From Rippkaea orientalis PCC 8801 (GTDB taxonomy: Bacteria > Cyanobacteriota > Cyanobacteriia > Cyanobacteriales > Microcystaceae), in NCBI RefSeq assembly GCF_000021805.1, contig NC_011726.1, positions 3,008,097-3,072,096 of the forward strand: a stretch of DNA of 64,000 bases, in the 5' to 3' direction. The position numbers and the translations under genes were made by a program. Position 1 is the stretch's first letter. Every line of letters starts with the position of its first letter. This document shows, in pieces, positions 37,750 to 47,220 of this stretch. The notes beneath the pieces were generated by a model. That model was not told the origin of the DNA. It ran no database searches and saw nothing but the letters and a program-made list of their open reading frames with translations.

Positions 37750-39075
37750 CTAGTTAACTGGGGTTAATTCTTGAGCTTTTTCCGAAAGAACATCAACCCG
37801 ACGGAGGTTAGCCCCTAATTTCCGTAGTTTTCCTTCTAAGTTGTCGTAACCGCGATCTAAATGGTGTAATCCTTGTACTACCGTCTTACCTTGAGCGGCT
37901 AACCCGGCTAAAACTAAGGCCGCAGAAGCGCGTAAATCTGTCGCCATAACGGGAGCCCCAGAGAGGAAAGGAACACCCCGAACTAGGGCAATGTTGCCTT
38001 TAACGCGGATATCCGCACCCATCCGTTGTAATTCGGCTACATGACGCAGACGGTTCTCAAATACGGTTTCACTGACCACACTATTGCCTTCACTGAGAGT
38101 TAACAAGGCCATAAATTGCGCTTGCATATCGGTGGGAAACCCAGGAAAGGGCAAGGTTTCGATATCAGTTGCGCGTAGGGGAGCAGGAATAACTCGTAGG
38201 CGATCGCGATCTTCGATAATCACTTTAGGTCCAATGGCTTGTAATTTAGCAATGGCAGAGGCTAAATGCTCAGGCACAACTGGAGATAGACTAATTTCAG
38301 ATTGGGTAATGGCTCCGGCGATTAGAAAAGTTCCTGCTTCAATGCGATCGGGAATCACAGAGTAGTCTGTACTATGAAGCTTCTCAACCCCAGAAATAAT
38401 AATGGTATTGGTTCCCGCGCCTTGGATTTTCGCTCCCATCGAACAGCAAAAATCAGCTAGATCGGTGATTTCGGGTTCCTGTGCCGCGTTTTCGATGATG
38501 GTTTCCCCTTCTGCTAGGGTAGCTGCCATCATAATCGTTTCGGTGGCTCCCACGCTAGGATAGTCTAAGTAAATTTTGGCTCCTTGTAGGCGGTTACGGC
38601 TACCTTTAACACAAGCATGAACTTCTCCGTGTTCGATGCGAACATCTGCTCCCATCGCTTGTAATCCTCTGACATGGAGGTCAACGGGTCTAGCTCCAAT
38701 GGCACAGCCTCCAGGTAAGGGAACGCTGGTTTGTCCTAAACGGGCTAATAATGGACCAATGACAAAGAAGCTTGCCCGCAGTTGGGAGACTAGCTCATAG
38801 GGAGCTTGGGATCTACCAATGTCTTGAGCGTTGATGTCTAAAATATCGCCATTTCTTTCAAGGTTAACTCCCAAAGCTTCTAACACTTGGGTCATGCGGT
38901 TAATGTCTGCTAAAGACGGTAAATTTCTAAGGCGACAGTCTTCAGAACACAATAACGAACCGGCCATTAAGGCAAGGGCTGAATTTTTTGCCCCACTGAT
39001 AGTAACTTCTCCTTTAAGGGGGGTCTGTCCCCAAATTTCTAAAACGGATTGTTGTTCTTCGAGATGAGCGGCCAT
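37750..39075 (-). CDS. murA: UDP-N-acetylglucosamine 1-carboxyvinyltransferase
   Basis: MurA catalyses the first committed step of peptidoglycan synthesis, transferring enolpyruvate to UDP-GlcNAc. The protein has about 441 residues. The start motif is [30 protein letters not shown] contains the phosphoenolpyruvate-binding cysteine in the GGCAIG loop. [10 protein letters not shown] and [15 protein letters not shown] are further signatures. The ATG at 39075 (MAAHLEE) fits the family; an upstream in-frame ATG at 39117 adds 14 atypical residues. Confidence 0.95.
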   Translation of the reverse strand: MAAHLEEQQSVLEIWGQTPLKGEVTISGAKNSALALMAGSLLCSEDCRLRNLPSLADINRMTQVLEALGVNLERNGDILDINAQDIGRSQAPYELVSQLRASFFVIGPLLARLGQTSVPLPGGCAIGARPVDLHVRGLQAMGADVRIEHGEVHACVKGSRNRLQGAKIYLDYPSVGATETIMMAATLAEGETIIENAAQEPEITDLADFCCSMGAKIQGAGTNTIIISGVEKLHSTDYSVIPDRIEAGTFLIAGAITQSEISLSPVVPEHLASAIAKLQAIGPKVIIEDRDRLRVIPAPLRATDIETLPFPGFPTDMQAQFMALLTLSEGNSVVSETVFENRLRHVAELQRMGADIRVKGNIALVRGVPFLSGAPVMATDLRASAALVLAGLAAQGKTVVQGLHHLDRGYDNLEGKLRKLGANLRRVDVLSEKAQELTPVN

Positions 39076-39447
39076 AGGGTTTGATATATAAGAAGGTTTT
39101 ATGTTTAAAATCTCCAAAAACTATAAAGTCTTATAGTATTTAGGTTAAATTCGGTTAACAATGTAACTCGAATACTGAGAAAAGTCTAGGTTAAGCAAGG
39201 TCAAACTTTATTGAGACTTCAGAAAAATTGGGTTGAAAACCCTATTAAAACCTCTCCTGTCGGTTAAAAGGTTAGATTTTACTTTCATGTCGAAGGTAAC
39301 TTGATTTAGGTTCCCCCATCTTCCTCAATTTTCTTTGAATTGTGGTTGAATTTTCCCCAGATTGATGAGCGTTAGTTAACTTTTATGAAAACTGGGGTTG
39401 ACTAAGTTAAGAGAATAGGTAACAATAGTAAATTGGGCGTTTAACAA
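39076..39447. promoter_or_regulatory. murA and tRNA-Leu promoter region
   Basis: The 372-base divergent gap between murA and the tRNA holds both promoters. For the tRNA, TTGACT (39398-39403) and AACAAT (39421-39426) are spaced by 17 bases, a fair sigma-70-type pair 22 bases before the mature 5' end. Nothing else was recognised. Confidence 0.5.
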
Positions 39448-39531
39448 GCGGAACTGGCGGAATTGGTAGACGCGCTAGATTCAGGTTCTAGTGTCCGCAA
39501 GGACTTTCGGGTTCAAGTCCCGAGTTCCGCA
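39448..39531 (+). tRNA. tRNA-Leu (anticodon CAG)
   Basis: This 84-base class II tRNA has acceptor arms GCGGAAC / GTTCCGC with discriminator A. The anticodon stem CTAGA / TCTAG encloses the loop TTCAGGT, so the anticodon is CAG. The long variable arm includes GTCC / GGAC. The T-arm is TCGGG-TTCAAGT-CCCGA. CCA is not encoded. It lies about 0.9 kb upstream of a Tn7-like left end; tRNA genes are known homing sites of V-K type transposons. Confidence 0.97.
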
Positions 39532-39576
39532 TCAACTAGATTAGCAATAGGGGAATTACATTTTCCCTCTTTTTTG

Positions 39577-40359
39577 ATGATTACCAGTCTTAAGAACCCT
39601 TTAGTCAAACAGATTAGACAGTTACATCGTACTAAGGGACGGCGCGAACAAAATCTATTGCTTTTCGAGGGGACTCACTTGCTAGAGACGGCTTGTGAGG
39701 TCAATTGTTCCCTGGATTGTCTATGTTATACGGCGCAGTGGCAAAGTCGTTATCCTCAGTTGTGGGAATTAGCTACTCAAAAAGCGCAGAGAATTGAGTT
39801 AGTATCCCCTGAAGTTTTACAAGCCTTAGCAACAACAGTCAACCCTGATGGAGTAATTGCAACAGCAGTTAATCCTAAGATAAGTAAACCAACAATTGCC
39901 GATTTTAAAATCGGGTTGATTTTAGAAAGATTACAAGATCCTGGTAATTTGGGAACGATTATTCGGACGGCTGTTGCTACAGAAATTGACGGTATTTGGC
40001 TAAGTTCTGATAGTGTAGATATTGATAACCCAAAGGTGTTAAGAAGTTCGGCAGGTGCTTGGTTTCATGTTCCTTTAATAGTCAGTTGTGATCTATCAGC
40101 GACTATCAAACATTATCAAGCATCAGGAGTACAAGTTATCGCTACTTTACCGACAGCTACTAATACTTATTGGGACGTAGATTTAACTCAACCTAGTTTG
40201 ATTTTACTGGGAAATGAAGGAGCAGGGTTATCAGAAGAATTAGCCAGTTTAGCTGATCAAACGGTTAGTATTCCCTTGGGGAATACTATAGAGTCATTAA
40301 ATGTTGCGATCGCTTGTGCTTTATTATTATATGAACGACAAAGACAAATAAGGCAATAG
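39577..40359 (+). CDS. SpoU/TrmH-family RNA 2'-O-methyltransferase
   Basis: This 260-residue SPOUT methyltransferase carries the three SpoU motifs: ERLQDPGNLGTIIRTA, LLGNEGAGLS and VSIPLGNTIESLNVAIA. The N-terminal substrate-binding domain starts MITSLKNPLVKQIRQL. The ATG at 39577 is the first sensible start; an in-frame upstream extension would run into the tRNA gene. It may modify ribosomal RNA (RlmB-like) or tRNA; the exact target is not resolved. The Tn7-like remnant begins 53 bases after its stop. Confidence 0.85.
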   Translation: MITSLKNPLVKQIRQLHRTKGRREQNLLLFEGTHLLETACEVNCSLDCLCYTAQWQSRYPQLWELATQKAQRIELVSPEVLQALATTVNPDGVIATAVNPKISKPTIADFKIGLILERLQDPGNLGTIIRTAVATEIDGIWLSSDSVDIDNPKVLRSSAGAWFHVPLIVSCDLSATIKHYQASGVQVIATLPTATNTYWDVDLTQPSLILLGNEGAGLSEELASLADQTVSIPLGNTIESLNVAIACALLLYERQRQIRQ

Positions 40360-40412
40360 AATATAATTAATTTGTTATGATTCTATAAACGATAATAATT
40401 GCTCTAAAAAAA

Positions 40413-40440
40413 TGTATAGTGACATATTATTTGACATATA
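40413..40440. mobile_element. Left end of a degraded Tn7-like (V-K CAST type) element 1
   Basis: The terminus TGTATAGTGACATATTAT closely resembles the published ShCAST left end (TGTACAGTGACAAATTAT, from memory). It is preceded by seven A. It lies upstream of the tnsB remnant in the expected orientation. Repeats inside the end are eroded. The right end was not found. Confidence 0.6.
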
Positions 40441-40502
40441 GATATAATCTTTTGAATTTTTAAACGTTTTAATTTCTTCTACTAGCTAATTGTTTTTTGT
40501 AG

Positions 40503-40664
40503 AGTTTTGGTAAAGGATCAAGAGTTGTTCCTCAATATATTCTCGATACTGACCATATTTCCCTAATTTTTCGCAATCATCCCCAAGTTATTGCTAATGC
40601 GTCCGGTCATTCAATTAACGTTACAATCATTACTGTTCAGGAACTTTTCAACGGTTATCATTGA
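40503..40664 (+). pseudogene. VapC-like PIN toxin fragment
   Basis: An open stretch encodes YILDTDHISLIFRNHPQV, then VTIITVQELFNGY and a stop. This matches the N-terminal third of VapC PIN-domain ribonucleases, with the catalytic aspartate in LDTDH and the glutamate in VQE. No start codon is evident. The rest is missing: near 40645-40655 the frame runs into tnsB sequence. It marks a deletion or insertion junction. Confidence 0.6.
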
Positions 40665-41542
40665 TAGTTATTCGGGTTGTCTGATGGGTTATTATTTAGG
40701 CTTTGTAGCGGCGGATTCCCATCGCGTGGCTTTAGCTCTACGAAATGCAATTTTACCCAAGCAAGTCAAGGAAAAATATGGCTTACAAAATGAATGGGAA
40801 CAATTCGGTATCCCTGAATATTTAGTCACCGATAGAGCCAAAGAATTTAAAAGTCATGATGCTAAACTAATTGCCATGCAGTTAGGTTTTCAGATGAAAG
40901 AAGCCTAGATATTTGCTTATTAAAACAAGCTCATCGCAAGGTACAAAAATATGGAACGATTCAGTTTGAAACGATGATTTATATGGGAAATTGTTTGAAG
41001 GACTATATAGGAGAGGAGATTTCTTTAAGATATGATCCCGAAATATTGTCACTTTGTTAGCTTATACTGCACCGAAAAATGGTGAACCGAGTGAGTTTAT
41101 CGGGGTAATTAAAGCTCGACACTTTGAGTATGAACAAATGACCTTTGATGAGTTAAAGTGGATAGTACACAAATTGAGAAGTCAATCAAAAGATCCTGAG
41201 AATATCTCGATTCTCAATGAACGATATAATCATTTGAATTTCATTGCTAAAAAACGGACAGAAAAGCGAAGAAGAAGCAAAAAAGCTCAAGATAAACGAG
41301 ATCAAGTAACGAATCAATCAACCCTTACTGAAATCTTCCCCGAAAATGCTCTTCAACCTAATAATAATTCAGAAATAATATCAGAAGAAGCCACAAAAAC
41401 CGTTAAAATGGGACGCAAATCTAAAAAGCGAATTATGACTCAACCTTTACCCCCTGAAACTAATGCTAGAGTGCGAAGACGAAGTTCTGGAATTATGACC
41501 AATATTCAGGATTGGAACGAGTATAAGAAAAATAATTGGTAA
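40645..41542 (+). pseudogene. tnsB remnant (Tn7-like element 1)
   Basis: This is a DDE transposase fragment. From 40645 the frame reads STVIIDSYSGC, LALRNAILPK and YLVTDRAKEF, covering the first two catalytic aspartates. Around 40905 it jumps to LDICLLKQAHRKVQ, skipping the third catalytic acidic residue. A frameshift near 41040-41055 leads into the C-terminal frame (FIGVIKARHFEYEQ to DWNEYKKNNW). The N-terminal DNA-binding domains are absent. The same blocks are recognisable in TnsB at 45501-47211, so homology is clear. Inactive. Confidence 0.8.
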
Positions 41543-41548
41543 ATTATC

Positions 41549-42100
41549 ATGGCTAAGGGAAATTTAGAGCAACTCAAAGTCAGTGCTAAAACGCAGTCTG
41601 AGGAAGTTAATGGTCGTAGTGCAGCGCAAAAGGCAGAAATTGAGCGAATTGGTCAAGCTGATACCTATTGTCCTTTGAGTCGGGATGAGGAGTTATTTAC
41701 TTGGTTAAATGACCAACGAGATTTACGATTATGTGGCTATATTGTGGCAACAAGAGGGTCTGGATTACCGAAAGCTTGTCAATACTACCGCATGGCTCAT
41801 GTAAAACGGCGAGGCTCTTTATTTGAGATGCCAGCAACGGTATTTTATGTGGAGATGTTGCAGAAGGGAAAGGCAACGGATTTATATCGGGCTATATTAG
41901 GGGAATTTGGACATCCTTTGTCTAATGTAGGGACGCTAAGGCATTTACGCTCACGCACTTGGGATAATTTGAAGGGTTACAGGGTGAAGATTCTGATTAT
42001 CGGAAAAGCGGATTATTTGAAGTTGGAAGCGTTTAATGAGTTAATCGATCACGATTCAATGTCGCCTTTTTTCCTTGATATACTACAATCCTCTGCTTAA
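41549..42100 (+). pseudogene. TnsC/TniB-like ATPase with both Walker motifs substituted, truncated
   Basis: This 183-residue frame aligns by eye with CAST TnsC: ELFTWLNDQRD, the Walker A position and the Walker B position. Walker A reads ATRGSGLPKAC where functional copies have GESRTGKTVAC, so the lysine and threonine are lost. Walker B reads LIIGKADYLKLEAF instead of LIIDEADRLKPETF. The C-terminal half of TnsC is absent. It follows the tnsB remnant by 6 bases, as in an intact operon. The frame is otherwise uninterrupted, so it is either a young pseudogene or a non-ATPase derivative. Confidence 0.7.
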
Positions 42101-42175
42101 TAGCCCCTGAAGACGCACTACAATATTAATTAGCAATATGCTATAAGTTGAAAGTAGGAACTAAAGGATGTAATA

Positions 42176-43315
42176 ATGATGCAACAATTAGAACTACCTC
42201 AAATTAACGATGATGAAGATTTTGCAGAAAATAGTGAAGAATCAGAGTTTGAAACCGATAAATTAATTTATGATCCTGATAATATTAATATTGATACAAA
42301 AGAGCCAACAATTGAACAGTTACTAAGAAGAATTGATGAAGAAGCATTAGATTTAGCTCCTGATTTTCAACGTAATGCTAACCTTTGGAAAGATGAGGCT
42401 AAAAGTCGTTTAATTGAATCGATAATTATTCGGATTCCTTTACCTGCATTCTATATTGATGCAACCGATGACGATAGATGGATTGTCGTTGATGGAATTC
42501 AAAGATTATCTGCTCTTAAACAATTTGTAACTGATAAAAAATTAAGACTATCAGGATTAGAATATTTAAAGTCTTTAGAAGGAAAAAATTATGATGAAGT
42601 CGTAGAAGAAGAAAAAAGATACCAGCGTCGAATTTTAGAAACCCAAGTTACCGTTTACTTGATTAATAAAGGAACACCTCCCGAAGTTAAATATAATATT
42701 TTTAAGCGAATTAATACAGGAGGTTTACCCATGTCTCCTCAAGAAATTCGTCATGCACTCAATCCCGGGAAAGGAAATCGCTTCATTCTGAAACTTGCTG
42801 ACTCAGAAGAATTTAAAAAAGTTGTTCCATTAGGACAAAAGCGCATTATGCGAATGGATGATCGAGAATTTGTTTTAGCCTTTCTTGCTTTTATTTTAAC
42901 GAACTATCAAGAATATAAACATTATCCATCTCGCAATTTGTTTTTAACTAGAAATTTAGTTATTTTGAATAAAAAATCTCAAGAACAATTAGATGATTTG
43001 GAAAAGCTTTTTAATAAAATAATGAATACAGCATGGAATATTTTTGGCGATAATGCTTATCGAAAATTAATCAAAAATGCTTCTAGAAAACAACCCATTA
43101 ATCAAGCATTATTTGAAACTTGGTCATTTTGGTTAAGTCAACTCAGTGAGCAAGAGATTCAAATTTTAATATCAAGCAAAGAAATATTAAAACAGAATTT
43201 TATGCAGAAAATAGAAGATGATCCAGAATTTGTTACGTCAATTTCTCAAGCATCTGAAAAAGTAGAATATCGTTTTATAGAAATAGAAAAAATTATTAGA
43301 GAGGTTTTATCATGA
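42176..43315 (+). CDS. DUF262 domain protein (gene A of putative defence operon)
   Basis: This 379-residue protein has an N-terminal acidic leader, then a DUF262 (ParB/Srx-like) domain. The core motifs are LAPDFQRNANLWKDEAK, SRLIESIIIRIPLPAFYID, the nucleotide-handling DGIQRLSALKQF and FKRINTGGLPMSPQEIRHAL. It lacks the C-terminal DUF1524 HNH domain found in GmrSD-type enzymes. DUF262 proteins are frequent in anti-phage systems. It overlaps the next gene by 4 bases (ATGA), indicating translational coupling. It lies in the interval between two Tn7-like remnants. Specific role unknown. Confidence 0.75.
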   Translation: MMQQLELPQINDDEDFAENSEESEFETDKLIYDPDNINIDTKEPTIEQLLRRIDEEALDLAPDFQRNANLWKDEAKSRLIESIIIRIPLPAFYIDATDDDRWIVVDGIQRLSALKQFVTDKKLRLSGLEYLKSLEGKNYDEVVEEEKRYQRRILETQVTVYLINKGTPPEVKYNIFKRINTGGLPMSPQEIRHALNPGKGNRFILKLADSEEFKKVVPLGQKRIMRMDDREFVLAFLAFILTNYQEYKHYPSRNLFLTRNLVILNKKSQEQLDDLEKLFNKIMNTAWNIFGDNAYRKLIKNASRKQPINQALFETWSFWLSQLSEQEIQILISSKEILKQNFMQKIEDDPEFVTSISQASEKVEYRFIEIEKIIREVLS

Positions 43316-44448
43316 TTACCTACTTAAAAATAGAAAACTTTAAACCTTTTCAATCACAAGAATTTATCCTTAAACCGCTAACCTTGTTATCGGGGTTAAA
43401 TAGTACAGGGAAATCTTCAATGATTCAGGCTTTATTACTACTTAGACAATCTTATCAGCAAAAATTATTAATAGATAAAGGTTTATCTCTCAAAGGTAAT
43501 TTAGTTAATATTGGCACAGCTAAAAATGCTATGTTTGAAGGTGCATTAAAAGATGATTTAATGTCTTTTCAAATAATCTTAGAAAATCAAGAAACTTATC
43601 AATGGAGTTTTGATTATGATTTTGAGGAGAATGTAATCAGTTCCCATGCTAAAGTTTCCCAGACATCTCCTATATATCAGTCTAGTTTATTCAACCAAAA
43701 TTTTTATTATTTACAAGCAGAAAGAATTAGTCCACAAGTTTACTTTGAAATTTCAGATTATCATGTAAGGGATATGAGACAAATAGGAACAAAAGGAGAA
43801 TATACCGCTCATTTTATTTCAATTAATGAAAATGAAAAGATTATTGATGCTAAACTAAGCCATCCCAATGTAAAAAAGTTTGTCAGAGAATATGGAGAAG
43901 AACCTCAAAAAGATACTAATTTGAAGCATCAAATTGAAGCATGGATGGGTGATATTAGTCCAGATGTAGAATTAAACCTTGAATCTATTCGTGATCTTGA
44001 GTTGATGAATCTTCAATATAATTATGGGGATGAAAACTTATATCGTCCTACCAATGTCGGATTTGGAGTAACTTATGTTTTACCCATCATCACAGCCATT
44101 TTATCTGCTAAACCTGATACCCTAATTATCTTAGAAAATCCAGAAGCTCATCTTCATCCTAGAGGACAATCTCAAATCGGTCAATTAATTGCATTAGCGG
44201 CGAGTTGTGGTGTTCAAATTATTGTTGAAACTCATAGTGATCATATCTTAAATGGAATTCGTCGAATTGTTAAACAAAAAGAATTAAATGCTGAGGATGT
44301 CGTCATTTATTACTTTCAACGAGAAAAAAAAGAAGGAAAATTTCAGACAAAAGTTACTTCTCCTCAAATATATCAAAGTGGAGGAATTGATCAATGGCCA
44401 GATGGATTTTTTGATCAAGCAGAAATAGATTTAATGGAGTTGTTATAA
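43312..44448 (+). CDS. AAA ATPase of the AAA15/21-DUF3696 type (gene B)
   Basis: This 378-residue SMC/OLD-like ATPase begins ITYLKIENFKPFQSQEF. Walker A GLNSTGKSSMIQ is near residue 28 and the family-typical Walker B LIILENPEAHLHPRG near residue 278. A following H-loop is ETHSDHILNGI. The C-terminal DUF3696 region ends QWPDGFFDQAEIDLMELL. There is no TOPRIM nuclease domain. ATPases of this class power several anti-phage systems (family knowledge). The stop directly abuts the start of gene C. Confidence 0.82.
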   Translation: MITYLKIENFKPFQSQEFILKPLTLLSGLNSTGKSSMIQALLLLRQSYQQKLLIDKGLSLKGNLVNIGTAKNAMFEGALKDDLMSFQIILENQETYQWSFDYDFEENVISSHAKVSQTSPIYQSSLFNQNFYYLQAERISPQVYFEISDYHVRDMRQIGTKGEYTAHFISINENEKIIDAKLSHPNVKKFVREYGEEPQKDTNLKHQIEAWMGDISPDVELNLESIRDLELMNLQYNYGDENLYRPTNVGFGVTYVLPIITAILSAKPDTLIILENPEAHLHPRGQSQIGQLIALAASCGVQIIVETHSDHILNGIRRIVKQKELNAEDVVIYYFQREKKEGKFQTKVTSPQIYQSGGIDQWPDGFFDQAEIDLMELL

Positions 44449-45231
44449 ATGAAGTTTTTTATTAATGAGTTATCTTTTATTGGACAAGCAGACAGTGTTT
44501 TTACTGCAAATACTCTCATGAAAGAAATACTTTATATCTTCAAAGAAATTGATGCAATACGAGGCAAAAATAATCCTGTAAGGAAGCACAGTAACCTATC
44601 CAATTGTTATTTAACTTCTGAATTAACTTTATGTCAATGGTTTCATGATAAAGATAATTCACTAACTCATGACCAACGTAGTTTTTTACTTAGAATTTTA
44701 ACAAAATCTCCTTTTATTAATGAAGAAGAATCGATAAAAACCAAACTACAGAGTTGTAAATGTTTGCATAATCAACAAGATATTTCAGATAGTTCAATCC
44801 CAGTTACAGTTCATTTACAAGGGATTTTGATTAGTTTACAGAGTGCAGGGGAATTTTCAGAAGAAAATATTATTATTACTTTAATTATAGAGGCTCAAGA
44901 CAGTCAAAATAGGACAATTCATAATTTAACTCAAATTCATCAAGCAAGGAGAATTTGTCCTCGTTATAATCCTGATTATTCTAAACATGATTCGATGAGA
45001 AAATGGGAAAATGCAACTCCAATGGATTTAAGTGATGAAGACGCACAAAAAGCACTCAATCAAAGCATAGAATATAAAGATAGACAACGTTTTAGTTATT
45101 TTCAGGAAAAATTTTATAGATTTCACTTTGAAAATACTTATGATGATAAAGGGTATCCAACCTATCATGGATATCCCGTTAAAGATTCAGACGTTCCTAA
45201 TGACATTAAAAAACAATTGTACATTCACTAA
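44449..45231 (+). CDS. Unknown protein, gene C, 3' end replaced by transposon left end
   Basis: The frame encodes 260 residues without a recognised domain. N-terminal MKFFINELSFIGQADS, a cysteine pair in SCKCLHNQQD and a basic/aromatic C-terminal part (CPRYNPDYSKHDSMRKW, FYRFHFENTYDDKGY) are visible. It starts immediately after gene B, so it is part of the operon and may be the effector. The last four codons and the stop lie inside the transposon left end beginning at 45218. The native C-terminus is therefore missing or relocated. Function unknown. Confidence 0.6.
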   Translation: MKFFINELSFIGQADSVFTANTLMKEILYIFKEIDAIRGKNNPVRKHSNLSNCYLTSELTLCQWFHDKDNSLTHDQRSFLLRILTKSPFINEEESIKTKLQSCKCLHNQQDISDSSIPVTVHLQGILISLQSAGEFSEENIIITLIIEAQDSQNRTIHNLTQIHQARRICPRYNPDYSKHDSMRKWENATPMDLSDEDAQKALNQSIEYKDRQRFSYFQEKFYRFHFENTYDDKGYPTYHGYPVKDSDVPNDIKKQLYIH

Positions 45232-45450
45232 TTAAGTGTCGCAATTTGACAGATTAATGTGGCAAAATAAATAAGCTGTAAACCTTACACGACAAGCATT
45301 CTAGCATTTTTCAGGGACTGTATACAAAAATGCTTGATTTAACGGATAATCTGTCGTAAATTAGATTCTTAATGTTTTATCTGTCGTTTCTTGGATAGAT
45401 AGTCAAATTGCTGGTCAACATTTTTTCATACATTAATTGTCGTTTCTTGG
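45218..45450. mobile_element. Left end of type V-K CAST-like element 2 with TnsB-binding repeats
   Basis: The terminus TGTACATTCACTAATTAAG followed by TGTCG and TTTGACAGATTAATGT aligns nearly base for base with the ShCAST left end as I remember it. Further TnsB-site-like repeats are at 45348-45360 (AATCTGTCGTAAA), 45378-45394 (TTATCTGTCGTTTC) and 45434-45450 (TAATTGTCGTTTC). The 5 bases upstream, ACAAT (45213-45217), would be the target duplication. The right end is not in the window up to base 64000. Confidence 0.75.
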
Positions 45451-45500
45451 AAAAGAGTCTATACTATGGTTAGTTCGTTTGTTGGATTCTATGCTAACTC

Positions 45501-47211
45501 ATGTCTCTCTCTCTTTCGATTCCTGATGATAGTCCTCACTCCCATCGACTTCCTTCCGATGAGATGATCACTGATGAAGTCAAGGCAAAGATAGATATTA
45601 TTCAAAGTCTCATTGAACCGTGCGATCGCATTACTTATCGTCAACGCAAAGAACAAGCGGCCAAGCAATTAGGTGTAACTATTCGGAGTGTAGAACGATT
45701 GCTCAAGAAATATCGAGAGCAAGGACTGATAGCACTGATGAAAACTCGTTCAGATAAGGGAAAAACTCGCATTGATGATGAATGGAAGGAATTTATCCTG
45801 AATACTTATAAAGAGGGAAACAAGGGTAGTAAACGCATAACCCGACATCAAGTGTTTCTCAAAGTAAAAGGGAGAGCCAAACAACTTGGCTTAAACAAAG
45901 AAGAATTTCCCAGTCATCAAACCGTTTATCGGATTTTAGATAAATTCATTGAAGAAAATGAACGGAAGAAAAAAGCGCGAAGTCCTGGATATTCGGGTTC
46001 TCGCTTAACTCACATCACCCGTCACCCGTCATGGACGCGAATTAGAGGTAGAAGGGAGTAATGATGTTTGGCAATGTGACCATACTTGCTTAGATATTAG
46101 ATTGGTCGATGAGTTTGGTGTTTTAAGCCGTCCTTGGTTAACCATTATTATTGATTCCTATTCTCGTTGCGTGATGGGCTTTTTTCTAGGATTTTATGCG
46201 CCTAGTTCCCATATCGATGCGTTAGCGTTACGTCATGCGATTTTGCCCAAATCTTACAGTTCAGACTATCAGTTAAAAAATGAGTGGAATACTTATGGAA
46301 TTCCCACTTACTACTATACTGATGGGGGCAAAGATTTTAGATCAATTCATGTGACTGAACAAGTAGCGGTTTCTCTAGGATTTAATTGTTTTCTAAGAAG
46401 CCGACCTTCTGATGGGGGAATTGTTGAGCGTTTCTTCAAAACCTTGAATAATAGCGTCTTATGCGAATTGCCCGGATATACAGGGTCAAATGTGCAACAA
46501 AGACCTAAAAATGTTGATAAAGATGCTTGTTTAAGCCTAAAAGATTTAGAAAAGATTTTGGTGAAATACATTGTTGATGAGTATAACCAAAAGCCCGATG
46601 CGCGGATGAAAAATCAGAGTCGTATCACCCGTTGGGAAGCAGGTTTACTAACAGAACCTTATCTATATGATGAACGAGAATTGGATATTGCACTGATGAA
46701 AGAAGCTAAAAGAACGCTTCAAAAATCGGGAACCTTGCAATTTGAGAATTTAACCTATCGTTCTCCTTTATTAAAAGGTCGTGAAGGCGAAAGGGTTGCT
46801 ATTCGCTATGACCCTGATGATGTTACTACTATTCTCGTTTATGAGTATTTGGATGATGGCACAGAAGCCTTTTTAGATTATGCTCATGCTCAAAATTTAG
46901 AAACTGAAAAACTATCTTACAGAGAACTTAAAGCGATTAATAAACAACTCAATCAAGAGGAGGAAGCGATTAACAATGACAAAATCTTGGATGCCATGAT
47001 GGAGCGTATGGAAATGACTGAGGAGTTAGTGAAGAAAAATCGCCAACAACGTCAGCAAAATGCTCACGAAGCGGTGAATTCTCGTCCATCTGTTACCGAA
47101 AAACTCTCTATTTCTCAACCTGATGAAGAGGACTGGGAAGATGACTCAGAGGATGAACCTTTACCGACTTATAAAGTTCAATACATGGATGATTTATTTG
47201 AAGATGATTAG
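45501..47211 (+). pseudogene. tnsB: tnsB transposase of type V-K CAST, frameshifted
   Basis: This DDE transposase is split into two frames, 45501-46061 and the remainder through 47211. The first has HTH domains: QRKEQAAKQLGVTIRSVERL and SHQTVYRILDKF. The second keeps the catalytic core: TIIIDSYSRCVMGFF, YYYTDGGKDFR and a third acidic residue in GGIVERFFKTL. The C-terminal part PGYTGSNVQQRP, EARMKNQ-like and LETEKLSYRE matches ShCAST TnsB. The frame is lost at 46016-46029, where CACCCGT is duplicated in tandem. Removing one copy gives a continuous frame through WQCDHTCLD. It was recently active by the freshness of this lesion (inference). Confidence 0.9.
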
Positions 47212-47220
47212 GAGTAAATC

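Noticed and set aside
39463-39576. N-terminal extension of the SpoU-type methyltransferase
   Set aside because: An in-frame TTG lies inside tRNA-Leu, and the family N-terminus begins at ATG 39577.
45232-45500. A small promoter-only gap between gene C and tnsB
   Set aside because: The repeats AATCTGTCG, TTATCTGTCG and TAATTGTCG and the TGTACA terminus identify it as a transposon end.
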